64,000 nt of DNA from Psychrobacter urativorans (GTDB lineage: Bacteria; Pseudomonadota; Gammaproteobacteria; Pseudomonadales; Moraxellaceae), in assembly GCF_904846675.1 (NCBI RefSeq), contig NZ_CAJHBT010000008.1, positions 1-64,000 on the forward strand. The letters run 5' to 3'. Under the pieces are notes generated by a model. The model had not been told where the DNA came from. It was given only the letters and a program-made list of their open reading frames with translations, and ran no database searches. Position numbers and translations under genes: made by a program. Positions 51,483-62,153 of the stretch are shown here, in pieces. How positions within the stretch are numbered: the stretch's first letter is position 1; each line of letters begins with the position of its first letter.

Positions 51483-53306
51483 CTAGGATTTAACCAATTT
51501 TACCAATGGCGCATAGCCAGATTGCGGCATCACATCCACAGGAATGAATTGTAGCGACCCGCCATTGATACAATAACGCAAACCACCACGATCTTTAGGG
51601 CCATCAGGGAATACATGACCTAAATGCGAATCAGCGACTCGTGAGCGAATCTCGGTACGTGCCATATTAAAGGCCATATCGTCATGCTGAGTAATCACTT
51701 GCATATCAATCGGCTTAGTAAAGCTCGGCCAGCCACATTGTGAATCGTATTTATCTGTTGATAAGAACAACGGCTCACCGCTTACCACATCAACATACAA
51801 ACCTGGCGCAAATAAATCATCATATTCGTGACTAAACGCGCGCTCAGTACCCGCATTTTGGGTGATATTATATTGCTCTTTGGTCAAGGTATTTTTGAGT
51901 GCGTTTTTATCCCCTGCCGCATAACGCTTAGGATTTAAAGTTTCAGCGACGGTATTAACTGGGGCCAGCTTAGTACGGGCCGTACCGACAGGCTTATCAT
52001 CCGCAAGACTTAAGTCAACATGGCAATATCCATTTGGATTTTTGGCAAGATAGTCTTGATGATACATCTCAGCCACGTAGAAGTTATCTAACGCCTCGTT
52101 CTCTACCACGATTTTTTGTTTATACTTGCCTTGTTGCTCTTTAACGGCGGCATCAATGACGGCTTTATCTTTGCTATCGGTGTAATAAATGCCCGAACGA
52201 TATTGTACGCCGCGATCATTACCTTGCTTATTCAGGCTGGTCGGATCAATCACTCGGAAGTAGTACTTCAGTATGGTATCGAGATCAGTTTTATCGGCAT
52301 CATAGGTGACCTTAACCGTTTCAGCATGTCCAGAGCCGCGCATGACCTGCTCGTAACTTGGGTCTACCTTATCAGCGTCGCCATTGGCGTACCCTGATAC
52401 CGCATCTACCACACCGTCAACGCGTTCCATATAAGCTTCAATACCCCAAAAACAGCCACCAGCAAGATAGATTGAGCGGGTGTTAATTGGTTTGCCTTGA
52501 GCGTTATAGTAAACGTCACCTTTTTGCTTAATGGTTTCAATCTTACTGTTGTTATCTAGCGCTTGAGTTGCAGCCGGTTTCATATTACCGCTTTTAAGCT
52601 CAGCGAAGTCATTGCCGGCATTTTCAGCCAACGCATAAGCTTGCTCAGCGGTCATGTTACCTTTAACTAAATGTACTAAATTACCGTTTTTATCCAATAT
52701 TGCCCAGCTTGGATAAACCTGTACCCCCAGCTTATTAATGAGCTCGCCTGAGGCATCAACCAATACTGGTAATTGTGGATAATCCGCTTGCACGCCTTCA
52801 TACCAAGTACTGAATTCACCATCGGCTTTTTCATTCAGATGCCCAGGACTGGCAACCGTCACTACGTTGAGGTCGGCAAACTTAGGATCAGTGCGCCAGC
52901 TTTCCGTTTCTTCCAGCGTTCCTAAGCACAATGGACACCAGCTTGCCCAAAACTTTACCAAGGTCGGCTTATTAGGATCAATGACTGCAGCACCATTCGC
53001 ACCAAGCCCTTTGGTTAATTGCGGCAACGCTTGCATTTGCTTGAGCATATCAGATGGCAGCATATCGCGTGAGCTGGTCACGCCGCTATTTTGGCTGCCC
53101 GATTTAGAGCTACTATTAGCACTATTTTCCGCACCACTCATTTGACCGCAACCGATTAATATGCCTGCGCTTAGTACACTGGTTACCCCAAACGCACTAA
53201 CGTTTTTTAGCCAACGTGATGATTGACGCTGCGACTCTAAAGCTGAATCTAGCATTGAATTAGTATCGCTATTATTTCGGTCATTACGAGGATTTTTATG
53301 TGGCAT
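51483..53306 (-). CDS. msrAB: thioredoxin-MsrA-MsrB fusion lipoprotein
   Basis: A 607-aa three-domain methionine sulfoxide reductase like Neisseria PilB. A hydrophobic segment (residues ~38-52) ends in the lipobox Leu-Ile-Gly-Cys (Cys53), so export as a lipoprotein is likely, although 30 hydrophilic residues precede it. The thioredoxin domain (~85-235) has WASWCPLC (Cys124, Cys127). MsrA has GGCFWGIE with Cys285. MsrB (~455-607) has [18 protein letters not shown] and the catalytic RYCINGG, although the zinc-binding Cys pairs common in MsrB are not obvious. Together they repair both Met-sulfoxide epimers in the periplasm using electrons from a DsbD-like donor. AAGGA precedes the ATG. It is monocistronic. 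Confidence 0.92.
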   Translation of the reverse strand: MPHKNPRNDRNNSDTNSMLDSALESQRQSSRWLKNVSAFGVTSVLSAGILIGCGQMSGAENSANSSSKSGSQNSGVTSSRDMLPSDMLKQMQALPQLTKGLGANGAAVIDPNKPTLVKFWASWCPLCLGTLEETESWRTDPKFADLNVVTVASPGHLNEKADGEFSTWYEGVQADYPQLPVLVDASGELINKLGVQVYPSWAILDKNGNLVHLVKGNMTAEQAYALAENAGNDFAELKSGNMKPAATQALDNNSKIETIKQKGDVYYNAQGKPINTRSIYLAGGCFWGIEAYMERVDGVVDAVSGYANGDADKVDPSYEQVMRGSGHAETVKVTYDADKTDLDTILKYYFRVIDPTSLNKQGNDRGVQYRSGIYYTDSKDKAVIDAAVKEQQGKYKQKIVVENEALDNFYVAEMYHQDYLAKNPNGYCHVDLSLADDKPVGTARTKLAPVNTVAETLNPKRYAAGDKNALKNTLTKEQYNITQNAGTERAFSHEYDDLFAPGLYVDVVSGEPLFLSTDKYDSQCGWPSFTKPIDMQVITQHDDMAFNMARTEIRSRVADSHLGHVFPDGPKDRGGLRYCINGGSLQFIPVDVMPQSGYAPLVKLVKS

Positions 53307-53774
53307 TGTATGTCCTTTTTACGAAGCCTTGCGGCTATATATTGCATGAGAGCTTATCATCTACTTGAAAGTGCCCTATCAAGGACTTCCTAAGTAATAA
53401 CGGTATTCAATAATAGTTCTTTATAAAAAAATGATTTTATAGAAACAAATATTATAAAATAAAAACAGTTTAGAAATTTAAGAAGAAACCTCATTTGTAG
53501 GTAGATATTACAGGGATATGACCATAAATACCATTAGATAATATTAATAAGCAGTATTTATAATTTAGTTTAAGTTAACAGTAAAATACGCACTGACACA
53601 TTTTTTTAACAGGTCTGTAAGAGCACGAATATAGAAGGAAGATTAATGAAGATTTGAATTGCGGTTCACAACCTATATAGGGATAAATGCGGAAAATCAG
53701 ATATTATTAAAAGATAATATAAAAATAAAGATCATGGTTTCACACTTGCAACTTATAATATATACTTAGGCTAT
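53307..53774. other. AT-rich intergenic region
   Basis: 468 bp of very AT-rich DNA between two minus-strand units. I see no ORF, RNA gene or terminator hairpin. Confidence 0.35.
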
Positions 53775-54656
53775 TTATGATTTAGCCGTCATAAACTGTG
53801 CTACATAATCATCAGCAGGATGATGGCGTAAGTCGGCTGCAGTCCCAGTTTGTATTAAACGTCCACCATTTAAAATGCTAATACGCTGACCAACTTTTAC
53901 CGCTTCATCAATATCGTGAGTGATAAATACAATAGTTTTATTAAGCCGTGCTTGCAGCTCAAGCAATTGATCTTGTAATTGGGAACGAATAAGTGGATCA
54001 AGCGCAGAAAATGCTTCATCCATAAGCAAAATTGGGGTATCAGCGGCCAAAGCTCGTGCCAGACCCACTCGCTGTTGCATACCGCCTGATAGCTCATCAG
54101 GATAGCTGTGCTCTAAGTTAAGCAGACCGACTTCATTAAGCCAATGCCGTGCAATATCATGACGCTCGGCGGTCTTCATCTTACGGACGCGTAACCCATA
54201 GGCGACGTTTTGAATCACAGTCATATGCGGCACTAAACCAAAATGCTGAAATACCATGCTGGTCGTTTGCTGACGATACTGCTGTAACGCTTTCTCTTCA
54301 AGCTCTAAAATATTAATAGGAGCTGAAGATAAAGCTTTTGGAGAAATATCGTTTGCGATATTAGTCTGCGCATCAATAGCCGTATCGACCCATATTTTAC
54401 CGCTGCTGGGATCAATTAAGCGATTGATGTGACGTATCAGCGTTGATTTCCCAGAACCTGATAACCCCATAATACAATGCAGCTCGCCCGCTTTAATCGC
54501 TAAATTAATATCATAAAGCCCCACCGAATATCCGGTCTGAGATTTTACTTCGATGCTATCCATACCTTCGGCCAGTAGTGCCATTGCAGACTGTGCTTGG
54601 ACCGCGTTAGCATTATAAATTTTACTGATATTTTCTAACCGAATATGATTCATCAT
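53775..54656 (-). CDS. glycine betaine/proline-type ABC transporter ATP-binding protein
   Basis: A 293-aa nucleotide-binding subunit of the ProV/OpuAA family. Walker A is GLSGSGKST, the Q-loop is in MVFQHFGLVPH, the signature is LSGGMQQRVG, Walker B ILLMDEAFSALD and the switch His ITHDIDEA. ProV proteins usually carry C-terminal CBS domains that sense ionic strength; here the protein ends at about the NBD (VAQFMTAKS), so osmotic gating through CBS is absent. A variable segment of about 25 residues follows Walker A. It is 82 bp downstream of the permease-binding-protein gene, so both form one importer for betaine, choline or a related quaternary amine. Confidence 0.88.
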   Translation of the reverse strand: MMNHIRLENISKIYNANAVQAQSAMALLAEGMDSIEVKSQTGYSVGLYDINLAIKAGELHCIMGLSGSGKSTLIRHINRLIDPSSGKIWVDTAIDAQTNIANDISPKALSSAPINILELEEKALQQYRQQTTSMVFQHFGLVPHMTVIQNVAYGLRVRKMKTAERHDIARHWLNEVGLLNLEHSYPDELSGGMQQRVGLARALAADTPILLMDEAFSALDPLIRSQLQDQLLELQARLNKTIVFITHDIDEAVKVGQRISILNGGRLIQTGTAADLRHHPADDYVAQFMTAKS

Positions 54657-54738
54657 TGTTCTCTTTATAGTTTTACGGCAATTGGTTTTGCAACAACTGG
54701 TTTTTGCATCTTATGAAGATAAGCTCTAAACGAACCTT

Positions 54739-56709
54739 TTAACCAATCTGTCGTCTACCCGCTTTGATGGTCTTTTGTCTTGCACGCCGACCTTGGCCAA
54801 AGGCTTGGGTAATACGGTCGATAATAATCGCCACAATGACGATTGCCGTACCCGCTTGTAAGCCTTGACCGATATTAAGAGTCTGAATCGACTGCAATAC
54901 GTCCTCACCAAGACCGGGCGCACCAATCATAGAGGCAAGCACCACCATCGCCAGCGACATCATCACCGCCTGATTAATCCCTGCCATTATATTCGGTAGC
55001 GCTTGTGGTAGTTTAATCCAAATTAATAGCTGCCAATGCGTACTACCAAATGAGCGTCCTGCTTCGACCATTTCGTGATTTACTTGAGTAATCCCTAAAG
55101 TAGTCAGGCGAATGAGCGGTGGCAGAGCGTAAATGACGGTAGCAAATAACGCGGGTACTTTACCAATACCAAAGAGCATCAGTACGGGTATTAAATATAC
55201 AAAGCTGGGCATGGTTTGCATGACATCAAGTATCGGCGTAATGATTTTGCTCAGCAACCGACTGCCAGACATCGCAATACCAATAGGGATACCGATGACC
55301 ACTGTCACCAATACCGATATGATTAATAGGGCTAAGGTATCGATCAATGCGCCCCACAAACCAAAGGCACCAATCAAGAATAGCCCGACCCCACAAGCAA
55401 GTGCAAACCATATTTTGCGCACCCCAAACCATGCCAATACCGCTACTAAGGCAATGATTAACCATGGTGGAATGAAGGTGAGAAAGCGCTCAATGGGTAA
55501 TAATAAATAGGTCAAAGCGATTCTACTAATACTACGAAAGACATCGCCATAATTTCTGACAACCGTGTCTAACGACTCATTGAGCGGCGTTTCAAGCGAC
55601 CATGACGGAAAGCTTGATGACAGCCCTAATATATTATTAGTTTTTGCAGTCGTATTAAGCGGTGTATTGATGCTGGTATTGCCAGCACCATCTGCTGTCA
55701 AACTAACATTAATTGCAGCGGCAAGGTTATTAGCCGCCTCGTCCGACAGCCACGCTTGCCAGACATTCGGATTGTCCCGCAAAAATTTAAGCGCTTGCTC
55801 ATCACCACTGCGCTTACTTTCACTCATCTCTAAAATAGCGCCATTAAGCTCATCGGATGTAAGTTGCACTTTTTCAAATACCGCCGACAGCTCGGGATTG
55901 GCATTAAGAAAAGGCGTCGATACCGCAATTTTAAGTGGTGATACTGGCGCGCCAGAGACACAATCTGAGGTGCCATTAGCCAGTAGCAAGTCTTGCCAGC
56001 AAGCTTCATTATGAGCGGGAAAATTAAGTTCGGCAAAGTCGTATTTGGCGATTAAACCTGTCGGCTGCCAATAATAAAATAATAATGGTTTACGCTGCTC
56101 AAAAGCAGAGGCAATCTCCGCATCAAGTGCAGCGCCCGTTCCGGGATGGACATTATTAAAGGTCGTATCCAGACCGGTATTCTTAAGTAGACGAGTATTA
56201 AAAATTTCACATGCCCAGCCTGACGGACAGTTCATAAACCTTGATTTGTTTGGGTCTTCAGGGTCTTTGAACAGCTCAGCGTATTTTGGTAAGTCTTGAT
56301 AACGACGTAGACCGGGATTGTCCTCCATCACATATTTAGGAACGTACCAGCCTTGGGTCGCACCGCCTTTCAGTGTGTCACCAATCACAGCCACCTTATT
56401 ATCATTAATGGCCTGTTCCATAATAGGCGATCGCCCTACCCACTGCTCACCGATAACTTGAATATCATTTTGAGATAAGGCGCTCTCCAGCGCAGGACCT
56501 GCTCCTGGTACTTCTTCAATAGTGCAATTATAGCCACTCTCAGCAATATATTTCAGGATACCCGTAGTGAATTGACCACTTTCCCACGTCAACGCACCGA
56601 ATTTAATCGGCGTTGTACATGCCGGCGATGTTGCCAAGGCTGCCGATGCGGAGAGGGACAATAATAGTGAGCTTATCAATAGTAAACTTAACGCAATCCA
56701 TTGGCGCAC
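54739..56709 (-). CDS. glycine betaine-type ABC transporter: binding protein fused to permease
   Basis: A 656-aa fusion. A signal-like N terminus leads into an OpuAC/ProX-like substrate-binding domain (residues ~30-335: IKFGALTWESGQFTTGILKYI, Trp-rich loops such as WQAWLSDEAANN). From ~405 it is a ProW-like permease with LITSVLVTVVIGIPIGIAMSG-type helices and the EAA loop EAGRSFGSTHWQLLIWIKLP. Known fusions of this type (OpuABC) usually have the binding domain at the C terminus; here it is N-terminal. It starts at GTG with AGGA upstream. The system likely imports compatible solutes for osmoprotection. Confidence 0.88.
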   Translation of the reverse strand: MRQWIALSLLLISSLLLSLSASAALATSPACTTPIKFGALTWESGQFTTGILKYIAESGYNCTIEEVPGAGPALESALSQNDIQVIGEQWVGRSPIMEQAINDNKVAVIGDTLKGGATQGWYVPKYVMEDNPGLRRYQDLPKYAELFKDPEDPNKSRFMNCPSGWACEIFNTRLLKNTGLDTTFNNVHPGTGAALDAEIASAFEQRKPLLFYYWQPTGLIAKYDFAELNFPAHNEACWQDLLLANGTSDCVSGAPVSPLKIAVSTPFLNANPELSAVFEKVQLTSDELNGAILEMSESKRSGDEQALKFLRDNPNVWQAWLSDEAANNLAAAINVSLTADGAGNTSINTPLNTTAKTNNILGLSSSFPSWSLETPLNESLDTVVRNYGDVFRSISRIALTYLLLPIERFLTFIPPWLIIALVAVLAWFGVRKIWFALACGVGLFLIGAFGLWGALIDTLALLIISVLVTVVIGIPIGIAMSGSRLLSKIITPILDVMQTMPSFVYLIPVLMLFGIGKVPALFATVIYALPPLIRLTTLGITQVNHEMVEAGRSFGSTHWQLLIWIKLPQALPNIMAGINQAVMMSLAMVVLASMIGAPGLGEDVLQSIQTLNIGQGLQAGTAIVIVAIIIDRITQAFGQGRRARQKTIKAGRRQIG

Positions 56710-56933
56710 GGCAAATCCTATTTATGTTATCGTTAATGTGGTTATTGATATTGTAGCTATTAATATTATAGTTATTCGGATATTTATGAGAGCGTGCCAA
56801 AGCTTATGTTCGATAGTAAATAGAAACATACTCTCATTAGCGTTTAGTCTTACTATGAAGTGTAGCGATTTATGTTATTGATAACAAACTTTTATTTAAT
56901 GATTATTAAGCAATATTTTTAGTTAAATAATTT

Positions 56934-56969
56934 ATAAAAAAATAGCGCCTAAATTAATAGACGCTATTA
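56934..56969 (-). terminator. terminator of the aldehyde dehydrogenase gene
   Basis: Read on the minus strand, arms 56961-56968 and 56941-56948 pair over seven to eight bases and are followed by seven T residues. Confidence 0.7.
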
Positions 56970-56997
56970 CAATGAAATAGTCATAATTGAATAGAAT

Positions 56998-58446
56998 TTA
57001 TTTTAATAACAATGCCATGCCTTTCTTGAACAGCTCGCCATAAGGTGGCAAGAGCAGATTCATACCATTTATTTTGGCTTGTACAAAGACGGGTTTCATA
57101 TGGCTGAAACGCTCAAAACCGGTTTTGCCATGATAAGCGCCAATCCCAGAATGCCCAACCCCGCCAAATGGCAAATCATGCTGCGCCACATGAATGATGA
57201 CCTCGTTGACACAAACACCGCCCGACACTGTATGGGTGCGGACTTTTTCAATATCGTCATCATCATTACCAAACACATAGAGTGCTAATGGACGCGGACG
57301 CGCATTAACAAACTGAATGGCATCATTAAGGGTTTCATAATGTATCAGCGGTAGAATCGGCGCGAATATCTCGTTTTGCATTACATCACTGTCAGCGGCA
57401 GGTTCAGTGACAATAACTGGCGGCATTAAACGGGTCTCAGTATTGACAGCAACGTCCGTTAACTGATGAATACTATCCGCTGGTAAGTCTTGCAGATAAC
57501 CTTGTACCCGTTTGAATTGTGCGTGGTTGATGATATGAGTGTAATCTTGGTTGTTATCAATATTAGGATAGTGCTCTTGCATCCACTCTTTTGCTAAACT
57601 AATAAAACGCTCATGATACTGGCGCGGAATAAGCACATAGTCAGGGGCAATACAAGTTTGCCCCGCGTTGAGAGTTTTACCCATCATGACCCGATTGACC
57701 ATACTTTCAAGATTGACATCATGCGTTACAATAACGGGAGATTTGCCACCCAGCTCAAGGGTTACTGGGGTTAAATTGGGAGCTGCAGCAGCCATTATTT
57801 TTTTGCCTACTGCAGTCGAACCGGTATATAGTAAATGGTCAAAAGGCAGTTTACTAAAGGCTTCGGCAATATCAACCTCGCCGATTACCACACAAACCAT
57901 ATCCGCTGAAAAATAATGAGCAACGGCTTCAGCAAAGGCATCTGCAAATTGCGGCGCCGACTCGCTCATCTTAATCATCACCCGATTACCAGCAGTTAAC
58001 GCATCAATCATCGGCCCTATCGCTAAATATAAGGGATAATTCCACGGTACCATAATACCTACCACGCCCAATGGCTGCGGCTGAATTTCGTTATGGGCCG
58101 GTAAATATAGCGGTGAGATAGAAGCGCGGTAGGTTTTCATCCATTTTTTGCCATGCTTTTTGGCATGACTGATGCCTGTAAAGCTTGGAAATAATTCAGC
58201 AAACTGGGTTTCTGACACGCTACGATGCCCAAAGTCGACGCTAATGGCTTGCGCTAAACTGGTTTGATTATCACTTAATAGCGCGTCTAAATTGTCTAGT
58301 TGAGTGGCGCGAGTGGCCCAATCCAGAATTGGCTGAGTGCGACTAAGCGCCTGCAGACGCGAAAACTGCGCTTGCAGCTGCTTAATGCTCGTAATCGTAC
58401 TAAGCACAGAGTCAGTATTGCTGGTGGTCTGGTTGTTATCGGTCAT
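56998..58446 (-). CDS. coniferyl-aldehyde-dehydrogenase-like protein
   Basis: A 482-aa aldehyde dehydrogenase of the CALDH-like group. Motifs: LGVVGIMVPWNYPLYLAIGP, the NAD-binding YTGSTAVGKKI, the general-base Glu in VTLELGGKSPVIV, the nucleophile Cys in NAGQTCIAPDYVLIP and NEIFAPILPL. The group oxidises coniferyl and related hydrophobic aldehydes; many annotations in non-lignin bacteria reflect broad fatty or aromatic aldehyde use, so the substrate is uncertain. The C-terminal segment (NGMNLLLPPYGELFKKGMALLLK) is hydrophobic and may touch the membrane. AGGA precedes the ATG. It is divergent from lipB. Confidence 0.88.
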   Translation of the reverse strand: MTDNNQTTSNTDSVLSTITSIKQLQAQFSRLQALSRTQPILDWATRATQLDNLDALLSDNQTSLAQAISVDFGHRSVSETQFAELFPSFTGISHAKKHGKKWMKTYRASISPLYLPAHNEIQPQPLGVVGIMVPWNYPLYLAIGPMIDALTAGNRVMIKMSESAPQFADAFAEAVAHYFSADMVCVVIGEVDIAEAFSKLPFDHLLYTGSTAVGKKIMAAAAPNLTPVTLELGGKSPVIVTHDVNLESMVNRVMMGKTLNAGQTCIAPDYVLIPRQYHERFISLAKEWMQEHYPNIDNNQDYTHIINHAQFKRVQGYLQDLPADSIHQLTDVAVNTETRLMPPVIVTEPAADSDVMQNEIFAPILPLIHYETLNDAIQFVNARPRPLALYVFGNDDDDIEKVRTHTVSGGVCVNEVIIHVAQHDLPFGGVGHSGIGAYHGKTGFERFSHMKPVFVQAKINGMNLLLPPYGELFKKGMALLLK

Positions 58447-58697
58447 GAGTCGTCCTTGTCATATGAGCTAGAGTCAATATGCTCTAGCCAGTTGCTATTT
58501 AATGTAGCGTATTGATTAATGAATAGAAAGGGCGTTTGGCATACTGGTAAGGCTGTATAAAATTATTTTTGGCTTTTCATAAACGTAACTGCTACCTCAT
58601 TATCAAAACTCATCCTGATTTAAACTTGGGAGATAATATTAAAAACTGCTACACTCAATAGCATTCATAAACGATAAAAAATAAGACACCTATCCTA

Positions 58698-59546
58698 ATG
58701 ACCCAACAAATGAATGATACTGTTATCAATAATACTCTAATTAGTAAAACCCTGATAGCCGCCGACTATAATCCCACTCATGAAGCCATGCTAGCGCGTA
58801 CTTTAGAACGCATCGCCTTAAAAAAAGAACAAGGCTTGCGCACACCTGATGAGCTATGGATTGTCGATCATAACGATGTTTATACTCTTGGACAAGCTGG
58901 CAGAGAAGAGCATATCTTGCAGCGTACCGATACGCCTATTATTAAAACTGATCGCGGTGGACAAGTCACCTGGCACGGTCATGGACAGCTGGTCGTTTAT
59001 TGGCTGTTTGATTTGCATAGTCTGGGCTGGAGCGTGCGCAACTTAGTCTCCCATGCCGAGCAAGCAATAGAAGATGTGGTCAATGCTTGCCTAAGTCATT
59101 ATTCAGCACCCAATGATACGCATAGTAAAATCAGCGCGCATGCCCGCCGTGATGCTCCAGGCGTATATTTATATGCGAATTCGTCTGACAGTACTGACAA
59201 GCTTGATAGCGAAAATGGTGACGAACGCTCTCATACGCCAGCTGCTGATGATGATAGTAGCGCTATTATGCTCGGTAAAATTGCCTCGCTGGGCTTTAAG
59301 ATCAAGCATGGCTTTAGCTACCACGGTATTGCGCTCAATATCAATTGTGATTTGTCCGCCTTTAATGCTATTAATCCTTGTGGTTATGCTGGAATGCAAA
59401 TGCTAAGGTTGTCAGACTTTTCGACAATAAATGAGAATATCAATGAATTACTAAGCTATGAGCAAATCACCCAAAAACTCATCGATAATATCACTCAGCG
59501 TCACTCAGGATTAATCGAGTTACGCCTAACAGCCTCCTCTAAATAG
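58698..59546 (+). CDS. lipB: octanoyltransferase LipB
   Basis: LipB moves octanoyl from acyl carrier protein to lipoyl domains. The conserved [21 protein letters not shown] lies near residue 93, the active Lys in [19 protein letters not shown] and the Cys in NPCGYAGMQ. Between the N-terminal fold and the Lys motif (residues ~150-190) is an extra Asp/Ser-rich insert, making it 282 aa against ~213 in E. coli. No strong ribosome site at ATG 58698; Met5 is an alternative. lipA is not adjacent. Confidence 0.92.
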   Translation: MTQQMNDTVINNTLISKTLIAADYNPTHEAMLARTLERIALKKEQGLRTPDELWIVDHNDVYTLGQAGREEHILQRTDTPIIKTDRGGQVTWHGHGQLVVYWLFDLHSLGWSVRNLVSHAEQAIEDVVNACLSHYSAPNDTHSKISAHARRDAPGVYLYANSSDSTDKLDSENGDERSHTPAADDDSSAIMLGKIASLGFKIKHGFSYHGIALNINCDLSAFNAINPCGYAGMQMLRLSDFSTINENINELLSYEQITQKLIDNITQRHSGLIELRLTASSK

Positions 59547-59811
59547 AGACTTAACCATAATATTTATAGCGGATTTAACATGCTGAGTCTTATTCTGCAT
59601 AATATCGTGCCCGCTTAGACTTAAGCATAACGAGAAAAACGAATCCAAACTTGTTATACTCACAGGCGACACAAATTAGTCGCAGCAATATCTATCCTTG
59701 CCGTGCCTATAGTTTTTTGCTTAACCATAAGATAAATGGCAAGCAAGATTATTATTTTTACCAATCCTCTATCTTTCAACCATTCATAACAAAAGCAGCT
59801 AGGAGTACTTT

Positions 59812-60342
59812 ATGGCAGATTTTAATAAAATTTTAGATGCAGGCGACGTCGACAGCGGTATCATTAACGTGGTCGTTGAAATTCCAACGGGCAGCAATCA
59901 AAAGATCGAATGGAAACGCGAGTTGGCCGTATTTGAGCTGGACCGTATTGACCCACAGATTTTTGCTAAACCTTGCAACTATGGTTTTATCCCGCAAACC
60001 CTTGATGAAGATGGCGATGAGCTTGACACGCTAATCATCACTGAGCATCCTTTAACTACGGGGATTTTCTTAAAAGCCAAAGTTATCGGTATAATGAAAT
60101 TCGTCGATGATGGCGAAGTCGATGACAAAGTAGTAGTCGTTCCCGCCGATGATCGTAACAACGGCAACGCTTATAACAGTTTAGAAGACCTACCTGAGCA
60201 GCTGATTAAGCAGTTACATTTCCACTTCAGCCACTATAAAGATCTTAAGAAAAAAGGCAGCACCGTGGTCGAATCATGGGGCGATGTGGCTGAAGCGAAA
60301 GAAGTAATTAAAAAATCTATCCAACGCTGGAAAGACAAGTAA
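59812..60342 (+). CDS. ppa: inorganic pyrophosphatase (family I)
   Basis: Ppa hydrolyses pyrophosphate, pulling biosynthesis forward. The 176-aa protein has the family I pattern: VVVEIPTGSNQKIEW, GFIPQTLDEDGDELDTLI with the metal-binding Asp set, and DKVVVVPADDRNN with further Asp ligands. The length is that of bacterial hexameric enzymes. AGGAG lies seven bases before the ATG. A strong terminator follows, so it is monocistronic. Confidence 0.96.
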   Translation: MADFNKILDAGDVDSGIINVVVEIPTGSNQKIEWKRELAVFELDRIDPQIFAKPCNYGFIPQTLDEDGDELDTLIITEHPLTTGIFLKAKVIGIMKFVDDGEVDDKVVVVPADDRNNGNAYNSLEDLPEQLIKQLHFHFSHYKDLKKKGSTVVESWGDVAEAKEVIKKSIQRWKDK

Positions 60343-60379
60343 GTCATCATTTTTTATAAAAATAGTCGCACCCAAATTT

Positions 60380-60414
60380 GCCGCAATCATCGAAATGATT
60401 GCGGTATTTTTTTG
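60380..60414 (+). terminator. terminator of ppa
   Basis: A perfect 10-bp stem (60381-60390 with 60395-60404), CGAA loop, then T-run. Confidence 0.9.
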
Positions 60415-60524
60415 CATACGTTTTATGTGTATAAAGTTGCTGATATAAAGTTGCTATAATAACTTATATTATAAGTACGCATGTTCGCGCCAGTAGACGA
60501 TAAGAATAACCATAAAGGATAACC

Positions 60525-60992
60525 ATGTTCAACTCTGATCCCAACTTAAAACCAATAGACGCCAAGCTGCCCAAAGCCGTCATGATGATGATCGAAAAGA
60601 ACAACCTAGTGATGGCCATTAAAACCTTAGCTGAAGATGAAAATATCAGTATGGACGCTGCAAAAGTCCGTATTGATGCTTATGAGACTGAGCTTAAGGT
60701 GAAGCAGCAGCAAAAACTAACCACTATTGCCAGTAAACAAGGGATTCCGAACGAGGCGCTGAGCTTTGATAGAGAGCAGTCCGACAAGATTCACCAAGAG
60801 CAACTGATTAAAAATCGGGTTAAGACCACTCCCGATGAACAAGGCTTTAAAAGTCTGCAAAGCGGCGTTGATAGTCAACTCAATAATTTAGGTTATAAAA
60901 AGCGGCTCATACCCTATTGGGCCAAGCGGCTATTAGTTATTGCTATCATCATGGCAGGCCTGTTTTTGATATTATGGAACATCTTTGGTTAG
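60525..60992 (+). CDS. hypothetical tail-anchored protein
   Basis: A 155-aa protein with a charged, helical cytoplasmic part and one membrane helix at the extreme C terminus (LLVIAIIMAGLFLILWNIF), so it is tail-anchored with the bulk in the cytoplasm. LPKAVMMMIEKNNLVMAIKTLAED looks like a helical repeat of the ribosomal L7/L12-C-like hypothetical family (IEAIKLLREETGLSLKEAK pattern), in which such segments recur. No known function. AAAGGA precedes the ATG. It lies between the ppa terminator and a convergent terminator with dusB. Confidence 0.7.
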   Translation: MFNSDPNLKPIDAKLPKAVMMMIEKNNLVMAIKTLAEDENISMDAAKVRIDAYETELKVKQQQKLTTIASKQGIPNEALSFDREQSDKIHQEQLIKNRVKTTPDEQGFKSLQSGVDSQLNNLGYKKRLIPYWAKRLLVIAIIMAGLFLILWNIFG

Positions 60993-61046
60993 CTGAATCT
61001 TCAGATTCATGAGCCATTATTAAGATGATTTTATATTAAAGCGGAT

Positions 61047-61086
61047 TTAAATAACTTCAAAACTGTTGAGCTCTGAAGTTATTTAA
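61047..61086. terminator. 13-bp inverted repeat between convergent genes
   Basis: Perfect arms 61047-61059 and 61074-61086 with a 14-nt loop; short A/T flanks only. It probably ends the hypothetical gene and dusB. Confidence 0.6.
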
Positions 61087-61094
61087 CTTTAAAA

Positions 61095-62105
61095 TCATTC
61101 ATGAGCACGCAGAAACTCTGCTACCACGCGGAACTGTCCAGCGGTGCTCTCTTCACCATACATCGCTTGGCGAAAGGCGTTAGAATTAGGAATACCCGTG
61201 GTATACCAAGCGATATGCTTGCGGGCGATACGGCAGCCTGAATATTCGCCGTAGAAGTCATACAGCTCTTGCAAATGAGCCAGTACAATCTCTTTAATCT
61301 CGCTGACACTAGGTGCAGCAAGCATCTCGCCAGTACGCAAGAAGTGCTCAATATCGCGAAATATCCATGGCTGTCCTTGCGCAGCGCGCCCTATCATCAC
61401 CGCATCACAGCCGGTTAACTCATAAACGCGCTGGGCTTTTTGCGCGCTATCAATATCACCATTAGCAATTACTGGAATACTGATGCTTTCTTTAACTTCG
61501 CGAATCAGCTCGTAGCGCGCCTCCCCAGTATACATATCTTCGCGGGTGCGCCCATGAATCGCAATGGCGGCAATACCTGCCTGCTCAGCACGGCGCGCCA
61601 CTCGCAGGATGTTCTCGCGTCCGTTTTCATAGCCCAGTCGCGTCTTTAACGTTACGGGTGTATTAACGGCATTGACTGCGGTATCGAGCAAGCGCGCAAC
61701 CAAGTCTTCATCTTGTAATAGTGCTGAACCTGCCAGCTTACGGCAGACTTTTTTAGCTGGACAGCCCATATTAATATCAATAATCTGTGCACCATTATCG
61801 ATCTGATAGCGGGCCGCTTCAGCTAATTTATCGGGTTCTGCTCCCGCTATTTGTGCTGAGATGGGCGCAATTTCACCGTCGAAATTGGCACGATATAGCG
61901 ATTTTTTACGCGCATAAAGCGCGGTATCGGCAATTATCATTTCACTAACGGCATGACCAGCACCAAACGACTTACACAGTTTACGAAAGGGATTGTCAGT
62001 TACCCCTGCCATCGGTGCCACTATTAAACGGTTTTCAATCGTTAATCCGCCAATTATCAATGGCTGCAATAAAGGATGGTCATTATTATTTTTTACTTGC
62101 AGCAT
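61095..62105 (-). CDS. dusB: tRNA-dihydrouridine synthase B
   Basis: Dus enzymes reduce uridine to dihydrouridine in the tRNA D-loop with FMN and NADPH. LIVAPMAGVTDNPFRKLC and the DusB-type NMGCPAKKVCRKLAGSALL (with catalytic Cys) are visible, as are LKTRLGYEN, AIHGRTREDMYTGEA and VIANGDIDS. The C-terminal helical domain has CRIARKHIAWYTTG. The frame opens at a TTG at 62183. An ATG at 62153 touches the T-tract of the upstream terminator and has no ribosome site, whereas GCAGGT precedes the ATG at 62105, which gives 336 aa, close to E. coli DusB; that start was chosen. No fis gene follows, unlike E. coli. Confidence 0.92.
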   Translation of the reverse strand: MLQVKNNNDHPLLQPLIIGGLTIENRLIVAPMAGVTDNPFRKLCKSFGAGHAVSEMIIADTALYARKKSLYRANFDGEIAPISAQIAGAEPDKLAEAARYQIDNGAQIIDINMGCPAKKVCRKLAGSALLQDEDLVARLLDTAVNAVNTPVTLKTRLGYENGRENILRVARRAEQAGIAAIAIHGRTREDMYTGEARYELIREVKESISIPVIANGDIDSAQKAQRVYELTGCDAVMIGRAAQGQPWIFRDIEHFLRTGEMLAAPSVSEIKEIVLAHLQELYDFYGEYSGCRIARKHIAWYTTGIPNSNAFRQAMYGEESTAGQFRVVAEFLRAHE

Positions 62106-62153
62106 AGAGTTACCTGCTGGTGGAGAACGATCATCTGAAGTATTTATAGACAT

